A stretch of DNA of 64,000 bases from Pelagicoccus sp. SDUM812003 (GTDB lineage Bacteria > Verrucomicrobiota > Verrucomicrobiia > Opitutales > Opitutaceae), in contig NZ_JARXHY010000006.1 of NCBI RefSeq assembly GCF_031127815.1, positions 1 to 64,000 of the forward strand, given 5' to 3'. Shown one piece after another: positions 1-8,959 of this stretch (positions within the stretch are counted from its first letter, which is position 1; each line of letters starts with the position of its first letter). Position numbers and translations under genes: made by a program. Below the pieces are notes generated by a model. The model was not told where the DNA came from and made no database searches. It was given only the letters and a program-made list of their open reading frames with translations.

Positions 1-333
1 TCGGAACGGACGAAGAGGGCGGGTTGGCTGCCTCTCGGAGTCGAGGATCGGCGGTCGGCGAAGGGTGGTCTCGCCTGCCTTGCAGGATCCTGATCCCGCT
101 CGGAGGGTCGTCGGTCCACGCCGCTTTACTTCGTTCGTTCCTCAGGCTCGCTTTGGCTAGGGTTCAGTGCTTCGAACGGACGGTATGCACTTAGAGTTGA
201 AGCCTTGAGTGGGCCGACAGGAAGCTATTCGGCATCTATTATATAGATGCGGTTCAGGCGATAAGCTATGAAATCCAAAAAAACTTGCTGGAATCATTAG
301 GAGAACCGCGCTCGCCGCCCATAGGTAGCGTCT
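1..333. other. Leader of RepA-like gene, no gene seen
   Basis: I see no convincing coding region here. The stretch is G/C-rich up to about 130 and then becomes mixed. It contains two copies of the motif GAACGGACG (near 4 and 175), related to a GGACGGACG cluster inside the 3' end of the following gene. An AT-rich run around 235-250 (ATCTATTATATAGAT, palindromic in part) could hold a promoter for the ATPase gene. The region upstream of the window, where an integrase might lie, is not visible. Confidence 0.4.
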
Positions 334-1473
334 ATGATTACTATAAAGACATGGAACATCGACCAACTCTGTGAATACGAACCTCAGCCAGGTTATAACC
401 TGATCGGTGAGGGCGTCTTAACCAAGGGCTCCACTATGGTGATTGCCGGTCCGCCCGGTGTTGGCAAGTCGCTCGCGACTAGCCAGCTCGCGCTGTCCGG
501 CGTGACCGGAGAGCCCTTTTTCGGTTTGGAAATCAAACACCCCTACAACACCTTGTTACTGCAGAGCGAAAACAGCTTGGCTCGACTGAGTCGTGAGGCT
601 AGGGCTCTGCCTGACAGGGACGACTACGGAAATCGCATCCTCTACGCTGAGCGTCCAGCCAGGGGATTTCGGTTCTCCGATCACAATTTTGTAGCGAACC
701 TCCAGAGGATAATCCAGGACGCGTCGGTGGGTGTCGTTGTCATCGATCCGCTTAATTCCGTTTGTCCGAACCTCTCGCTTGAAGGATTCCTCGAGTGTTT
801 TGCAGTCATACGCCAGGCTGTTGGAGTGGGAGACGATGCCCCGGCTTTGCTCTTTATCCATCATACGCGAAAGAGCCTCGGTAGTGGAGGTGCCCTCCAA
901 CACGATGTATCAGGATCATACGCCATTAGCAGCGTAGCCCGCTCTGTCTTCTGCCTGTTGCCGGTTGGCGATTCCGTATCATGGAGTTGTGCAATGCTAA
1001 ACGACGCCCAGAAACCTGCGACCTCCTATTGGCGTATAAATGATCTGAGGTTCGAGCCGATCGAGATGGAGGAAGTTGCCTCCGCAAAGGATCCTCAGGA
1101 CACTGCGAAAAAGGATATCCTCTCGATGCTTAGCAAAGGGCCGATGACACGTAAAGAGCTCCTAATAGCGCTACAGGGTAGGCTGGATATCGGACGGACC
1201 ACGCTTTATAAATACGTCGCTGAGATGGTCGAGGATGGGCGGGTTGTAGACGATAAGGGTAGTCTGTCTATCTTACTGAAAGATGACGAGACGATCCGTC
1301 CGTCCGAAAAGCCTAAGCGAGAGGACCGGACGGACGAATCAAAGGGTGAAGACGTATCCGATCTCGGACTACCCTCCGACGTCCGTCCGCCGAAAACTCC
1401 TAAGGCCACTGGACGGACGGACGACTCGTTAGGGTCTGATCAGGATACTGATCAGCTAGGCCTCGGACTGTAG
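334..1473 (+). CDS. RepA-like P-loop ATPase (AAA_25 / RecA-fold)
   Basis: A 379-residue RecA-fold ATPase of the kind found as replicative helicase-like RepA or regulatory proteins on plasmids and integrated elements. Walker A is GPPGVGKS (about residues 40-47) and a Walker B-like strand VVVIDP follows near residue 135. After the ATPase core, residues about 265-320 (KDILSMLSKGPMTRKELL and the following helix) look like a winged-helix DNA-binding domain. The C-terminal 60 residues are charged and low in complexity, and their DNA contains repeated GGACGGACG motifs. The start is the ATG just before MITIKTW; no clear Shine-Dalgarno is seen. A terminator lies 39 bases after the stop. The relaxase-like gene pair downstream supports a replication/mobilisation role, which is inference. 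Confidence 0.7.
   Translation: MITIKTWNIDQLCEYEPQPGYNLIGEGVLTKGSTMVIAGPPGVGKSLATSQLALSGVTGEPFFGLEIKHPYNTLLLQSENSLARLSREARALPDRDDYGNRILYAERPARGFRFSDHNFVANLQRIIQDASVGVVVIDPLNSVCPNLSLEGFLECFAVIRQAVGVGDDAPALLFIHHTRKSLGSGGALQHDVSGSYAISSVARSVFCLLPVGDSVSWSCAMLNDAQKPATSYWRINDLRFEPIEMEEVASAKDPQDTAKKDILSMLSKGPMTRKELLIALQGRLDIGRTTLYKYVAEMVEDGRVVDDKGSLSILLKDDETIRPSEKPKREDRTDESKGEDVSDLGLPSDVRPPKTPKATGRTDDSLGSDQDTDQLGLGL
1284..1431. repeat. GGACGGACG motif cluster (iteron-like)
   Basis: Within the 3' end of the RepA-like gene the motif GGACGGACG or its complement CGTCCGTCC occurs four times in about 140 bases, in both orientations (near 1288, 1333, 1381 and 1413). Related copies sit at 4 and 175 upstream of the gene. 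Iteron clusters in or near rep genes are known replication origins, but the motif also encodes recurring RTDD/VRP residues here, so a coding low-complexity explanation is possible. Confidence 0.4.
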
Positions 1474-1511
1474 CTACCCTAGTTGTCTTCTGTATTGCGA
1501 TCTTCGACCGA

Positions 1512-1545
1512 AGTCCCCCAGCCGAAATGTTGGGGGACTTTTTTT
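1512..1545 (+). terminator. Rho-independent terminator after RepA-like gene
   Basis: A perfect 9-bp stem (AGTCCCCCA with TGGGGGACT) around a 10-base loop, followed by a run of seven T. It separates the ATPase gene from the next transcription unit. Confidence 0.85.
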
Positions 1546-1600
1546 CGAAAAAATCCTTTGCACCGCTTGCGCAGACCCTTGAGCCGCCCATAAGCTCGCC

Positions 1601-2131
1601 ATGGCACTAAAGTCCAAAACCGTAAACTTAAGATTGTCAGGCCCCGCACTATCGGAGGCCGCTAACTATGCTCGGGCCCACGGGGTGAGCATCCCAGTCG
1701 CCGTTAAGCGTCTATATGAGCAGGGTCTAGCAGCTCGGCATAATCACCCTGTCGTGGTATTTCCGATCGTCGACCCTGAGTCCGATGCGTTCCAGCAAGC
1801 TCTGGATTGTATCCAAAGTTTGGAGCGTATTCTCGACGATACGTATGTAGGTGTGTCGCGAGCCTTTCCGGGAACACCAGAGGAGTTCGAGGATTGGCGC
1901 CGACTGCGAGAGCTCGCCGCAGATACCCTGAGCAGGGTGTCCGGTCGGGTTGGGATGTTGTTGAATCAAGTCAGGATTTCCAAGGACACTTTGGGGCCAA
2001 TGAAGCTTATCCAGTTGATGCACAGGCTTGATCGTGGTGAGCTCTCAACAGATGAATTGGCGAATCTCGTACGCCTATTCGCGGGCTGCAGTTTTAAGGC
2101 TATAGCGCAAGGAGTCGAAGATGCTGATTAA
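1601..2131 (+). CDS. Probable relaxosome accessory protein (RHH-like N-terminus)
   Basis: A 176-residue protein I do not recognise by family. The N-terminus (KTVNLRLSGPALSEAANYA, then a helix) has the strand-helix-helix pattern of ribbon-helix-helix DNA-binding proteins, as found in MobC-type relaxosome components. The rest is mostly alpha-helical. Its 3' end overlaps the relaxase-like gene by 11 bases, so the two are probably translationally coupled, which supports a mobilisation accessory role. The start ATG (MALKSKT) has no strong Shine-Dalgarno. The assignment rests on the fold pattern and the neighbour. Confidence 0.5.
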   Translation: MALKSKTVNLRLSGPALSEAANYARAHGVSIPVAVKRLYEQGLAARHNHPVVVFPIVDPESDAFQQALDCIQSLERILDDTYVGVSRAFPGTPEEFEDWRRLRELAADTLSRVSGRVGMLLNQVRISKDTLGPMKLIQLMHRLDRGELSTDELANLVRLFAGCSFKAIAQGVEDAD

Positions 2132-3107
2132 ACAAGCGCAATACAAAAACGGGCGTAAGGTTGCTCCGATTGTATCCAAGGTCGGTCTCCAGAAGGGCTT
2201 GAAATACGCGGAGAATCCAGACGATCCGAATCATAAAGACAAGGTTGAGATACATGGTCCGCTCGGCTTTCGCTGCAGTTCGAAAGATGATTTTGCATCC
2301 CAGGCGGTAGAGAGATTTAAAGCTTATGAGCAGTCCAAGATCGGTACCGCTGGACGGAAGTCCAAAGGCGAGCTTGTTGAGCAACTTATCGTCAATCCTG
2401 ATCCTCTGTCCGACCTGACAGACTTTGAGCGTAGGCTGGTCATAAAAATAGTGGCAGATATGCTCGGTCCTGAGAGTGCTGTATTGGGATTTTGGCATGT
2501 TGGCATCAATGGCCGAAACCGAGATGATGCTCATGTGTTTATCGTAAACATCGTAAAATGCGGCGACCCGGCTCTCCGCAAAACTCGCCTGATCGACCGA
2601 GCTCCCAACATTCGCAACTACCGCGAGCTTTTGCGGCGGGTGGAAGATGAGATCGTAGCAGAAATCAACATACGGCGCTGCAAGGAAGGTCGGGATCTGC
2701 TACCGACAAACGAGGAAACTCGTTTGCAGCGTCAGAAAAAGAAGGCATGGAAGACGCTGCCATATCAGGTCGCCGAGCGCCTTGGTTTCACCGCGGCCCG
2801 CGTATCCAAAGAGTCTGTCACAAATGTACTCGTGGATCTTGGGTTCACGGTCTCTTGGGATTCGGCCCGCCAGAAAATGTATCTTGTCTATCCGGCGGAG
2901 GTGATGGGTAAGAAACGCAAGAAGCCGCGCGAAAGCACCCACCGGTGGAAAACTATCTGGCCTCAGATTATCAACACCTGCGACGACTATACGCGCCGAT
3001 TCAAAAAGATCCGTCGAGATCTCGAAGAGAAAAAGAAAAAGCTGGAAGAGGAGAAGGCTGCTGAAAAGCGTCGCGAAGACGAAGAGCGAAATGGTCCTGA
3101 ACGCTAG
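2121..3107 (+). CDS. Relaxase-like mobilisation protein
   Basis: A 328-residue basic protein. The segment FWHVGINGRNRDDAHVFIV (about residues 123-141) resembles the metal-binding histidine motif of MobA/VirD2 relaxases, where a strand ends in HxHxV after an acidic pair; here one His is replaced (DDAHVF), so catalysis is uncertain. The middle part has a possible winged-helix segment (VAERLGFTAARVSKESV), and the last 45 residues are a Lys/Glu-rich coiled coil. It overlaps the upstream RHH-like gene by 11 bases. Likely a relaxase or a derivative acting at the element's transfer origin; an element-encoded replication protein is an alternative. Confidence 0.5.
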   Translation: MLIKQAQYKNGRKVAPIVSKVGLQKGLKYAENPDDPNHKDKVEIHGPLGFRCSSKDDFASQAVERFKAYEQSKIGTAGRKSKGELVEQLIVNPDPLSDLTDFERRLVIKIVADMLGPESAVLGFWHVGINGRNRDDAHVFIVNIVKCGDPALRKTRLIDRAPNIRNYRELLRRVEDEIVAEINIRRCKEGRDLLPTNEETRLQRQKKKAWKTLPYQVAERLGFTAARVSKESVTNVLVDLGFTVSWDSARQKMYLVYPAEVMGKKRKKPRESTHRWKTIWPQIINTCDDYTRRFKKIRRDLEEKKKKLEEEKAAEKRREDEERNGPER

Positions 3108-3133
3108 TCGTTTTTCCCATCTTCCGATTAAAC

Positions 3134-3168
3134 AACCGCCGATGCCACGTTCCGTAGCGTCGGCGGTT
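3134..3168 (+). terminator. Hairpin after relaxase-like gene
   Basis: A 12-bp stem (AACCGCCGATGC with GCGTCGGCGGTT, one G-T pair) around an 11-base loop, 26 bases after the stop codon. There is no T-run (TTGCTTTCC follows), so it may be a weak terminator or an mRNA-end hairpin. Confidence 0.5.
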
Positions 3169-3759
3169 TGCTTTCCGGGCTAGAAGCTGTCCTAGTGGTG
3201 TCGATACGCAATGATCATAAAAAAACTATAGCAAGTTACGAATCGTTCTAACGCAATCTGTGCGGATGATACGCTCAGCGTAAACTGGGTCTTCAGGGTG
3301 CGAACTGTACTATGGTTTGTCCGGTCCTTAGAACTACTGGGGCCCCTTGCCTCGAAAAGTGACGGACTTATCCTCTCCAGAATCGGTCAGGTTTTCATAG
3401 GGCATTTCAAATACCCCTGGAGAGTTCGACTTGACCAAGATAGCACAACGCTTGAACCGAATTTCGAAGGTTCGCTCGGCATCATTCAGTCTGGCCTCGG
3501 AACTTTGGAGGGCGCTGTGATCTCGGCTCAACCAACCCGGTGGCGGCAGAGCGGCAAAAAGAAAGCGACGATAGGCAAACCCATCGGACAGGGCTTGTCC
3601 TATACCAAATGCTAGTTTGTTTTTTGAATCTCACTTACCTACCTCCCCATTTCTAGGCTCGGTATTTGGATTTGGTGAGAATTAAAGAGCTCAGCAGAAA
3701 CGAACCTGATTTCGCTCTCGCCGAGATGGCTGTTTGTAAGTTTTTTCGATCACACCCAT
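3169..3759. other. Intergenic region with repeat copy 1, upstream of ssp operon
   Basis: About 590 bases without a supported gene. It contains the first 28-bp repeat (3226-3253) and ends at the start of the ssp operon. A 105-codon plus-strand frame (3298-3615) and a minus-strand frame (3334-3531) exist but show no recognisable family and no start signals. The AT-rich stretch 3665-3755 is the likely position of the ssp operon promoter; no consensus pair of boxes is convincing. Confidence 0.5.
3226..3253 (+). repeat. 28-bp repeat, copy 1 (probable attachment site, left)
   Basis: Begins CTATAGCAAG and ends TTCTAACG; identical over all 28 bases to copies at 25480 and 29040. Unlike those, this copy lacks the right-hand inverted arm: after the core it reads CAATCTGTGCGG. 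That is what a left junction (attL) would look like if the two other copies carry a complete dyad. Function is inferred. Confidence 0.6.
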
Positions 3760-4698
3760 ATGATTCAAACCAAACCACAACCCCGCTACTCAGGGCACGA
3801 GACCTTCGTTTGTCGTTACGCCTGGCTACCTAAAGTGGTAGGTGCGTTGAGCGGCAAAGACAACGGCGCGCTTTTCAAAGACGAGGACGAAGCAATGGTT
3901 CGCCTCGGAATCGGCAAGAACATGGTTCGCTCTGCGAAATTCTGGGCAGAGGCTGCACAGATCATCACCGATTCCCCTGAAGGCCACCGCCTAACACCGT
4001 TCGGAGAGAGGTTGCTCGGCAGAGAGGGACACGATCAGTATTTCGAGCAGCTCGAAACACTATGGCTTATCCATTGGAAGATCGCGACCAATTCCAAGCG
4101 CCCCCTCTATCATTGGGATCAAATGCTCAACCACTGGCATCGCTCAGAGTTTAGCGAGTCTGAAGCTAAAATATTCCTAGAACGTGGGCTGCCTCCCGAG
4201 CAAGCCAAGCGATCAAAGCGAACGCTATCTGACGGTCTAAGAGTATTTATAAACTCCTACGTCCAAGCAAAAGGAAAGAAAGGTGAGATCGGCGAGGACA
4301 ACCTAGATTGCCCGCTCGTCGAACTGGATCTGCTCCGATGGTCAGGCGACCGGATCAATAGCGACAATCAGCGAGAGTCCATTTATTCTTTCAACATCGA
4401 GGATAAGCCTTCGATTTCTTCAGAGCTGATAGCCTATTGCATCAATGACCTCTGGTCGAGCAGCCATCACCGAGCGAGTTCTTCTTTAGGATTTCGAATC
4501 GTATCGACTGAAGAGAGTAGCCCTGGGCAGGTATTCAAACTGCCGGAGGCTAGCATTCGGGCACATCTGGATGCTTTATCCTCAGTAACCAGAGGCGCTA
4601 TCGTTTTCGAAGAATCTCAATCTATGCAGCAAATCTGGAGACGCGGAAACGTCTCTGAAATGGACCTTCTTGACGCAATTTTCGCCGACTACCAATGA
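3760..4698 (+). CDS. sspB: SspB, DUF4007 DNA phosphorothioation protein
   Basis: A 312-residue DUF4007 protein. The family signature is at the N-terminus: RYSGHETFVCRYAWLPK (residues 8-24), then LGIGKNMVRSAKFWAEA. In characterised SspABCD systems the DUF4007 protein SspB is the DNA nickase that opens the strand for sulfur incorporation. The gene opens a plus-strand operon and overlaps sspC by 4 bases (ATGA). The start ATG at MIQTKPQ is chosen because it precedes the conserved segment and follows a long noncoding stretch. Recognised from family memory and context; DUF4007 also occurs in other defence clusters, but the sspC/sspD/sspA neighbours fit only the phosphorothioation system. Confidence 0.8.
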   Translation: MIQTKPQPRYSGHETFVCRYAWLPKVVGALSGKDNGALFKDEDEAMVRLGIGKNMVRSAKFWAEAAQIITDSPEGHRLTPFGERLLGREGHDQYFEQLETLWLIHWKIATNSKRPLYHWDQMLNHWHRSEFSESEAKIFLERGLPPEQAKRSKRTLSDGLRVFINSYVQAKGKKGEIGEDNLDCPLVELDLLRWSGDRINSDNQRESIYSFNIEDKPSISSELIAYCINDLWSSSHHRASSSLGFRIVSTEESSPGQVFKLPEASIRAHLDALSSVTRGAIVFEESQSMQQIWRRGNVSEMDLLDAIFADYQ

Positions 4699-7600
4699 GT
4701 TTCCCTTCCATTAGCAACTTGCTAAACGTAAACCAACGATTCCTCAGGTCAGTTAATCTCGAACGAGACTTTACTGACACCGAGGCTCTATCCGGATACA
4801 TCGTCACTTCGGAGATCACCCAGAACCTACAGCGAATTGGACGAAATCTACGACCTGAATCCGGCCAACGCGCATGGAGAATCACTGGTGACTTCGGGAC
4901 CGGCAAATCGAGCTTCGCCCTAGTGCTTGCAAACATACTCTGTCGTTCAGCCAAAAAGCTACCACGGGAGATAAAGCACCTTCGCCGCGAACTACCTATC
5001 CCTAACAACGCTCCCAAGCTTTTACCAGTGCTAGTGACTGGCTCACGAGAGCCAATGGCGAAAGCTATACTGAGGGAGTTGCTTTCGAAATTGGAGGCCT
5101 CGATCGATGGTCGAAAGAACTTGGTATCTCGCAGCAAAATTTCCGACGCACTTAGTTCAAGCGCTCTAGATGAGCGGCAAGCCATAAGACTTATTGAAGG
5201 CACTTCGAAAGAACTCGTCACCAAGAACCTATTCGGAGGTGTGCTGCTGGTTATTGATGAACTTGGCAAGTTTCTCGAGTTCGCTGCCTTGAACCCCGAA
5301 CAGCAAGATGTCTATTTTCTTCAAGTTCTAGCCGAGTCGTCTTGTCGGAGCGGAAACTATCCGGTTTACACTCTTGGACTCCTGCACCAAGGCTTCGCAG
5401 AGTACGCGGCGAAGCTTCCTAGTGTTTCACAACTAGAATGGTCCAAAGTTTCTGAGCGCTTCGAAGAATTCGTATTTTCCCAACCGCTAGCCCAAGTCAC
5501 GGCACTTCTGTCTCAGGCACTATCTTCAGACCTCGAGAATCAGAATATTCATGGTTGGAAAGGTCAGGCGAGAGGCGATATGGCCACAGCCATTGACCTA
5601 GGGCTGTTTGGTCCGAATGTTCCTAAAACAGCTCTTAAAGAACATGCCGTATCAATCTATCCGATACACTGCTCAGTTATTCCGGTGCTGGCGAAGTTCT
5701 TCAGGAGGTTTGGACAGAACGAGAGATCACTCTTCAGCTTTCTATTGTCATCGGAACCTTACGCCCTGCAAGATTTTGCGAGCAAGCAGCGGGCATCTCT
5801 GGAGACCATATTCCGGCTGTCAGATTTCTATGATTTTGCAGCAGCGAACTTTTCACATAGACTCAGCGGACAGAGCTTCCGCAGCCACTGGAATCACATC
5901 GACGCGGTTATCAGGAGCACGGGCAACGAGGAGCCAACGACCGTCGCCATACTTAAGACAGTCGGCATTCTAAACGTTATCGACGCTCCCGAGCTCGCAC
6001 CCACCTTCGAGGTACTGCACCTCGCGCTCGGGGATTCAGAGGGACTAGACCAGGAACTTCGAAACCTCTGCAAACGAAACCTTCTGTTCAATCGCGGAAG
6101 ATCGGGTTATGCACTCTGGCCATACAATAGCGTTAACCTGGAGCAGCGATTTGTAGAAGCCAGCGAAGCAATTTCCAAGGCAAGTCCAATCGCTGAAACC
6201 GTTCGGAAGCGCATCGACTCCAGACCAATAGTCGCACGGCGCCACTACATCGAAACAGGCAACCTTCGCTATTTTGAAGTCCTTCAACTCACCGCTTCTG
6301 AATTTTCTAAAAAAGCGGAAGATTTAGCCCCAACGCATCCGGCGGATGGATTGGTGGTTTCAGTTCTTTGCGAATCTAAAGCGGAAAGACTCCAATCAGA
6401 AGAAATTGCCACTGGCCTAGCAAAAAAGCTATCAACAATCATCGCGATCAGCCCACCGCTAGATGCTCTAACCAGCTCCGCCTTGGAGTTAGAGCGTTGG
6501 CTTTGGGTTGAGCGCCAAACACCCGAACTAAAGGACGATCGGTTCGCTGCGGAAGAAGTCTCGCGCCAAATAGCAACCAGCAGCCAAACGGTCGAAAACC
6601 GTATCCAAGAAATCGCAGGCATACGTGGAGTCGTCCGCAAGGAGTCCACGATCGCTTGGTATCATGATGGTGAACTCATCACGGAACGCCTTAGGTTTAA
6701 ATCGATTCAGACTTTCCTTTCAGACCTTTGTGACGAGCTCTTTACCAAAGCTCCCAAAGTTGCAAACGAGCTTATCAATCGCACCAATATCAGTTCAGCA
6801 GCAGCCTCTGCACGTCAAAAGCTCTTCAAGGGAATACTAAGTCAATCCGATCTGCCGTTACTTGGGTTACCTGAGGACAAGTCGCCTCCTGAAAAATCCA
6901 TGTACCTTTCTGTTCTGAAAGCAGGGAATATTCATATCCAAGATGACGATGGGTGTAGAATAGCTTTCCCAAATAAAGGAAAGCGGGGCGACCCCTTGAA
7001 CTTGAGGCCCGCTTTGGATGCAATAATCGCAGCTCTCGAAGAGCAGCCAGACAGAAGAGTTCCTGTAATAGAAATCTACGACAGGCTCAGGCTACCCCCA
7101 TTCGGGGTGAGGGATGGCTTGGTTCCTCTGCTGCTACTTACCGTGTTCACGGTTCACGAAAGCGAGATCGCGATATACGAAGATGATATCTTCCAAGCAG
7201 AAATTGAAGAGAACCTCGCGATGCGATTGGCGAGGAGACCGGAGACTTTTGAGTTTCAGCTTTGCAGAATCAACGGTGTCCGAAAGGAGCTCATATCAGA
7301 AATAGCGAAAACGATTAACACCGAGCACGCTGAACACACACATCTACTCTCAATCGTCCGCCCCCTTTGTTTGTTCATCGACCAACTTCCTGAGTACGTT
7401 CAAAAGACCGATAACTTGTCTGATCAAGCTCGTGAAGTTAGAAAAGCTATCGAAAACGCTCGCGAACCTTCCGACCTTGTCTTCAAGAGAATCCCACAAG
7501 CTTTGGGTATCGAACCGTCCGACAAGAAGAATGCATCTGTTGTCGGCCAAGAGCTCAGCAGAGTGCTCTTTGAACTCAGAAGATCATATCCCGAACTTCT

Positions 7601-8117
7601 ATCGGGTATGGCCAAGAGCATTACGGCGGCCTTCGCTTGGAAGGGGTCTTTCGAAGACTGGAGAAGATCTATTTCAGAACCCGCTGAGACAGTACTCGTA
7701 GGTCTTTCTGATACCGAGCTTCGGTCGTTTTGCTTCAAGCTTATCGACGATGTCACATCTGAAACGGAGTGGCTTGAGGCATTGGGCAGCATCATAACTC
7801 GTTGTCCTCCTTCTCGCTGGAAAGACAGGGACAAGGAAGCGTTCGAGGAAGAAATCAAGAAGCTCGCAGGCAAATTCAATCGCGTGCTCGCAACTTGTTT
7901 CGACAAGAATGGTTCTCTGCCAGATTCTGCGATACGTATTGCAATTACGCCTAAGAGTGGCCAAGAAAAAGACGTAGTGGTTTCTCTCTCCCCATCCGAA
8001 TCTCAAAAAGCAAAGAAGCTTCGTGAATCCATTGTTTCATTACTTCCGGATTCAAATGACGTTTCAATCGCAGCGATCTCTGAGTTGCTGTGGAAACTGA
8101 TGGAGGGAAAACAATGA
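4695..8117 (+). CDS. sspC: SspC, large P-loop ATPase of phosphorothioation
   Basis: A 1140-residue ATPase. Walker A is GDFGTGKS (residues 65-72) and Walker B is LLVIDELGKF (D188, E189). The rest is long and largely helical without motifs I can name. In SspABCD systems SspC is the ATPase partner of SspB and is needed for DNA sulfur modification. The start (MSFPSIS) overlaps the sspB stop by 4 bases and the 3' end overlaps sspD by 4 bases, so sspBCD is a tightly coupled unit. The position between the DUF4007 and DndC-like genes is the main support for the name. The exact mechanical role of the ATPase is inferred from the family. Confidence 0.75.
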   Translation: MSFPSISNLLNVNQRFLRSVNLERDFTDTEALSGYIVTSEITQNLQRIGRNLRPESGQRAWRITGDFGTGKSSFALVLANILCRSAKKLPREIKHLRRELPIPNNAPKLLPVLVTGSREPMAKAILRELLSKLEASIDGRKNLVSRSKISDALSSSALDERQAIRLIEGTSKELVTKNLFGGVLLVIDELGKFLEFAALNPEQQDVYFLQVLAESSCRSGNYPVYTLGLLHQGFAEYAAKLPSVSQLEWSKVSERFEEFVFSQPLAQVTALLSQALSSDLENQNIHGWKGQARGDMATAIDLGLFGPNVPKTALKEHAVSIYPIHCSVIPVLAKFFRRFGQNERSLFSFLLSSEPYALQDFASKQRASLETIFRLSDFYDFAAANFSHRLSGQSFRSHWNHIDAVIRSTGNEEPTTVAILKTVGILNVIDAPELAPTFEVLHLALGDSEGLDQELRNLCKRNLLFNRGRSGYALWPYNSVNLEQRFVEASEAISKASPIAETVRKRIDSRPIVARRHYIETGNLRYFEVLQLTASEFSKKAEDLAPTHPADGLVVSVLCESKAERLQSEEIATGLAKKLSTIIAISPPLDALTSSALELERWLWVERQTPELKDDRFAAEEVSRQIATSSQTVENRIQEIAGIRGVVRKESTIAWYHDGELITERLRFKSIQTFLSDLCDELFTKAPKVANELINRTNISSAAASARQKLFKGILSQSDLPLLGLPEDKSPPEKSMYLSVLKAGNIHIQDDDGCRIAFPNKGKRGDPLNLRPALDAIIAALEEQPDRRVPVIEIYDRLRLPPFGVRDGLVPLLLLTVFTVHESEIAIYEDDIFQAEIEENLAMRLARRPETFEFQLCRINGVRKELISEIAKTINTEHAEHTHLLSIVRPLCLFIDQLPEYVQKTDNLSDQAREVRKAIENAREPSDLVFKRIPQALGIEPSDKKNASVVGQELSRVLFELRRSYPELLSGMAKSITAAFAWKGSFEDWRRSISEPAETVLVGLSDTELRSFCFKLIDDVTSETEWLEALGSIITRCPPSRWKDRDKEAFEEEIKKLAGKFNRVLATCFDKNGSLPDSAIRIAITPKSGQEKDVVVSLSPSESQKAKKLRESIVSLLPDSNDVSIAAISELLWKLMEGKQ
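8102..8107 (+). promoter_or_regulatory. Ribosome binding site deciding the sspD start
   Basis: GGAGGG with a 6-base spacer to the ATG at 8114. It is one of the few strong Shine-Dalgarno sequences in the window and supports the start that gives a 4-base overlap with sspC. Confidence 0.7.
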
Positions 8118-8959
8118 ACCCGATAGAAGTTTCGTTTAATGACGGCCGCCCAGTTAGGCACGTACTCAACGTATCCGGAGGTAAGGACAGTTCAGCCCTC
8201 GCTTTGTTGATGGCGGGACGCGTCAAAGGATTCGAACAGTTTCGTATGGAAAACATGGAGTATGTTTTCTGTGATACGCAGAAAGAGCTCCCTGAAACCT
8301 ACCAATATCTCGCCCGCCTCGAAGCAGAGCTCGGCTCTAAAATCACGTATCTAAACGCGAAAGCTGGTTTTGATCATTGGCACAAGGTTTTTAACGGCTA
8401 CCTCCCATCACCTCAAAATCGATGGTGCACCAAGATGCTTAAGCTAAAGCCCTTTGAGGCACATGTTGGTCAAGACAATGTTGTTAGCTATGTGGGTCTC
8501 CGAGCAGACGAGGATCGAGTTGGCTATATTAGCAAAAAACCAAACATCAAAACGAGATATCCACTGAAAGAAGCTGGCTTTGACTATGATGGGGTCATTC
8601 AAATTTTAGAGGATAGTGGACTCGGTCTTCCGACCTACATGAACTGGGGCCGAACGAACTCTGGCTGCACATTCTGTTTTTTCCAAACTCCTTACGAATG
8701 GGTTAAGCTATACGAAACCTATCCGAAGTACTTCGAGCAAGCGATGGAGTACGAAACAATAGACCCCAGTGACCCGAACAAGCAGTTCACCTGGATGGAA
8801 AAAGCTCCCCTTAGTGCCCTCCTAGATCCGGAAAATAGAAAACGAATTCTTGAGGCTGGCATTAGGCAGGTACCTACCAAGGGAGACAATCGTCTCCTTT
8901 CAATATTTACAGGAAACAGCTCTCAGCGAAGTGAAGCCTGCCTTATGTGCCAGAAATAA
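8114..8959 (+). CDS. sspD: SspD, DndC-like PP-loop ATP pyrophosphatase (PAPS reductase family)
   Basis: A 281-residue adenylating enzyme. The PP-loop SGGKDSS lies at residues 21-27. Cysteines in RWCTK (C105), GCTFC (C185, C188) and the C-terminal ACLMC (C276, C279) fit the PAPS reductase/DndC fold, where four Cys can hold an iron-sulfur cluster. It would activate the DNA backbone phosphate for replacement of a non-bridging oxygen by sulfur supplied by SspA. I chose the ATG at 8114 rather than a start 24 bases upstream, because it makes an ATGA overlap with sspC and has GGAGGG six bases ahead. Its 3' end overlaps the next gene by 13 bases. Confidence 0.82.
   Translation: MNPIEVSFNDGRPVRHVLNVSGGKDSSALALLMAGRVKGFEQFRMENMEYVFCDTQKELPETYQYLARLEAELGSKITYLNAKAGFDHWHKVFNGYLPSPQNRWCTKMLKLKPFEAHVGQDNVVSYVGLRADEDRVGYISKKPNIKTRYPLKEAGFDYDGVIQILEDSGLGLPTYMNWGRTNSGCTFCFFQTPYEWVKLYETYPKYFEQAMEYETIDPSDPNKQFTWMEKAPLSALLDPENRKRILEAGIRQVPTKGDNRLLSIFTGNSSQRSEACLMCQK

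Noticed and set aside
3298-3615. 105-codon plus-strand frame (and minus-strand 3334-3531) before sspB
   Set aside because: No family likeness, no clear start signal, and it lies beside a probable attachment site; treated as noncoding or decayed.
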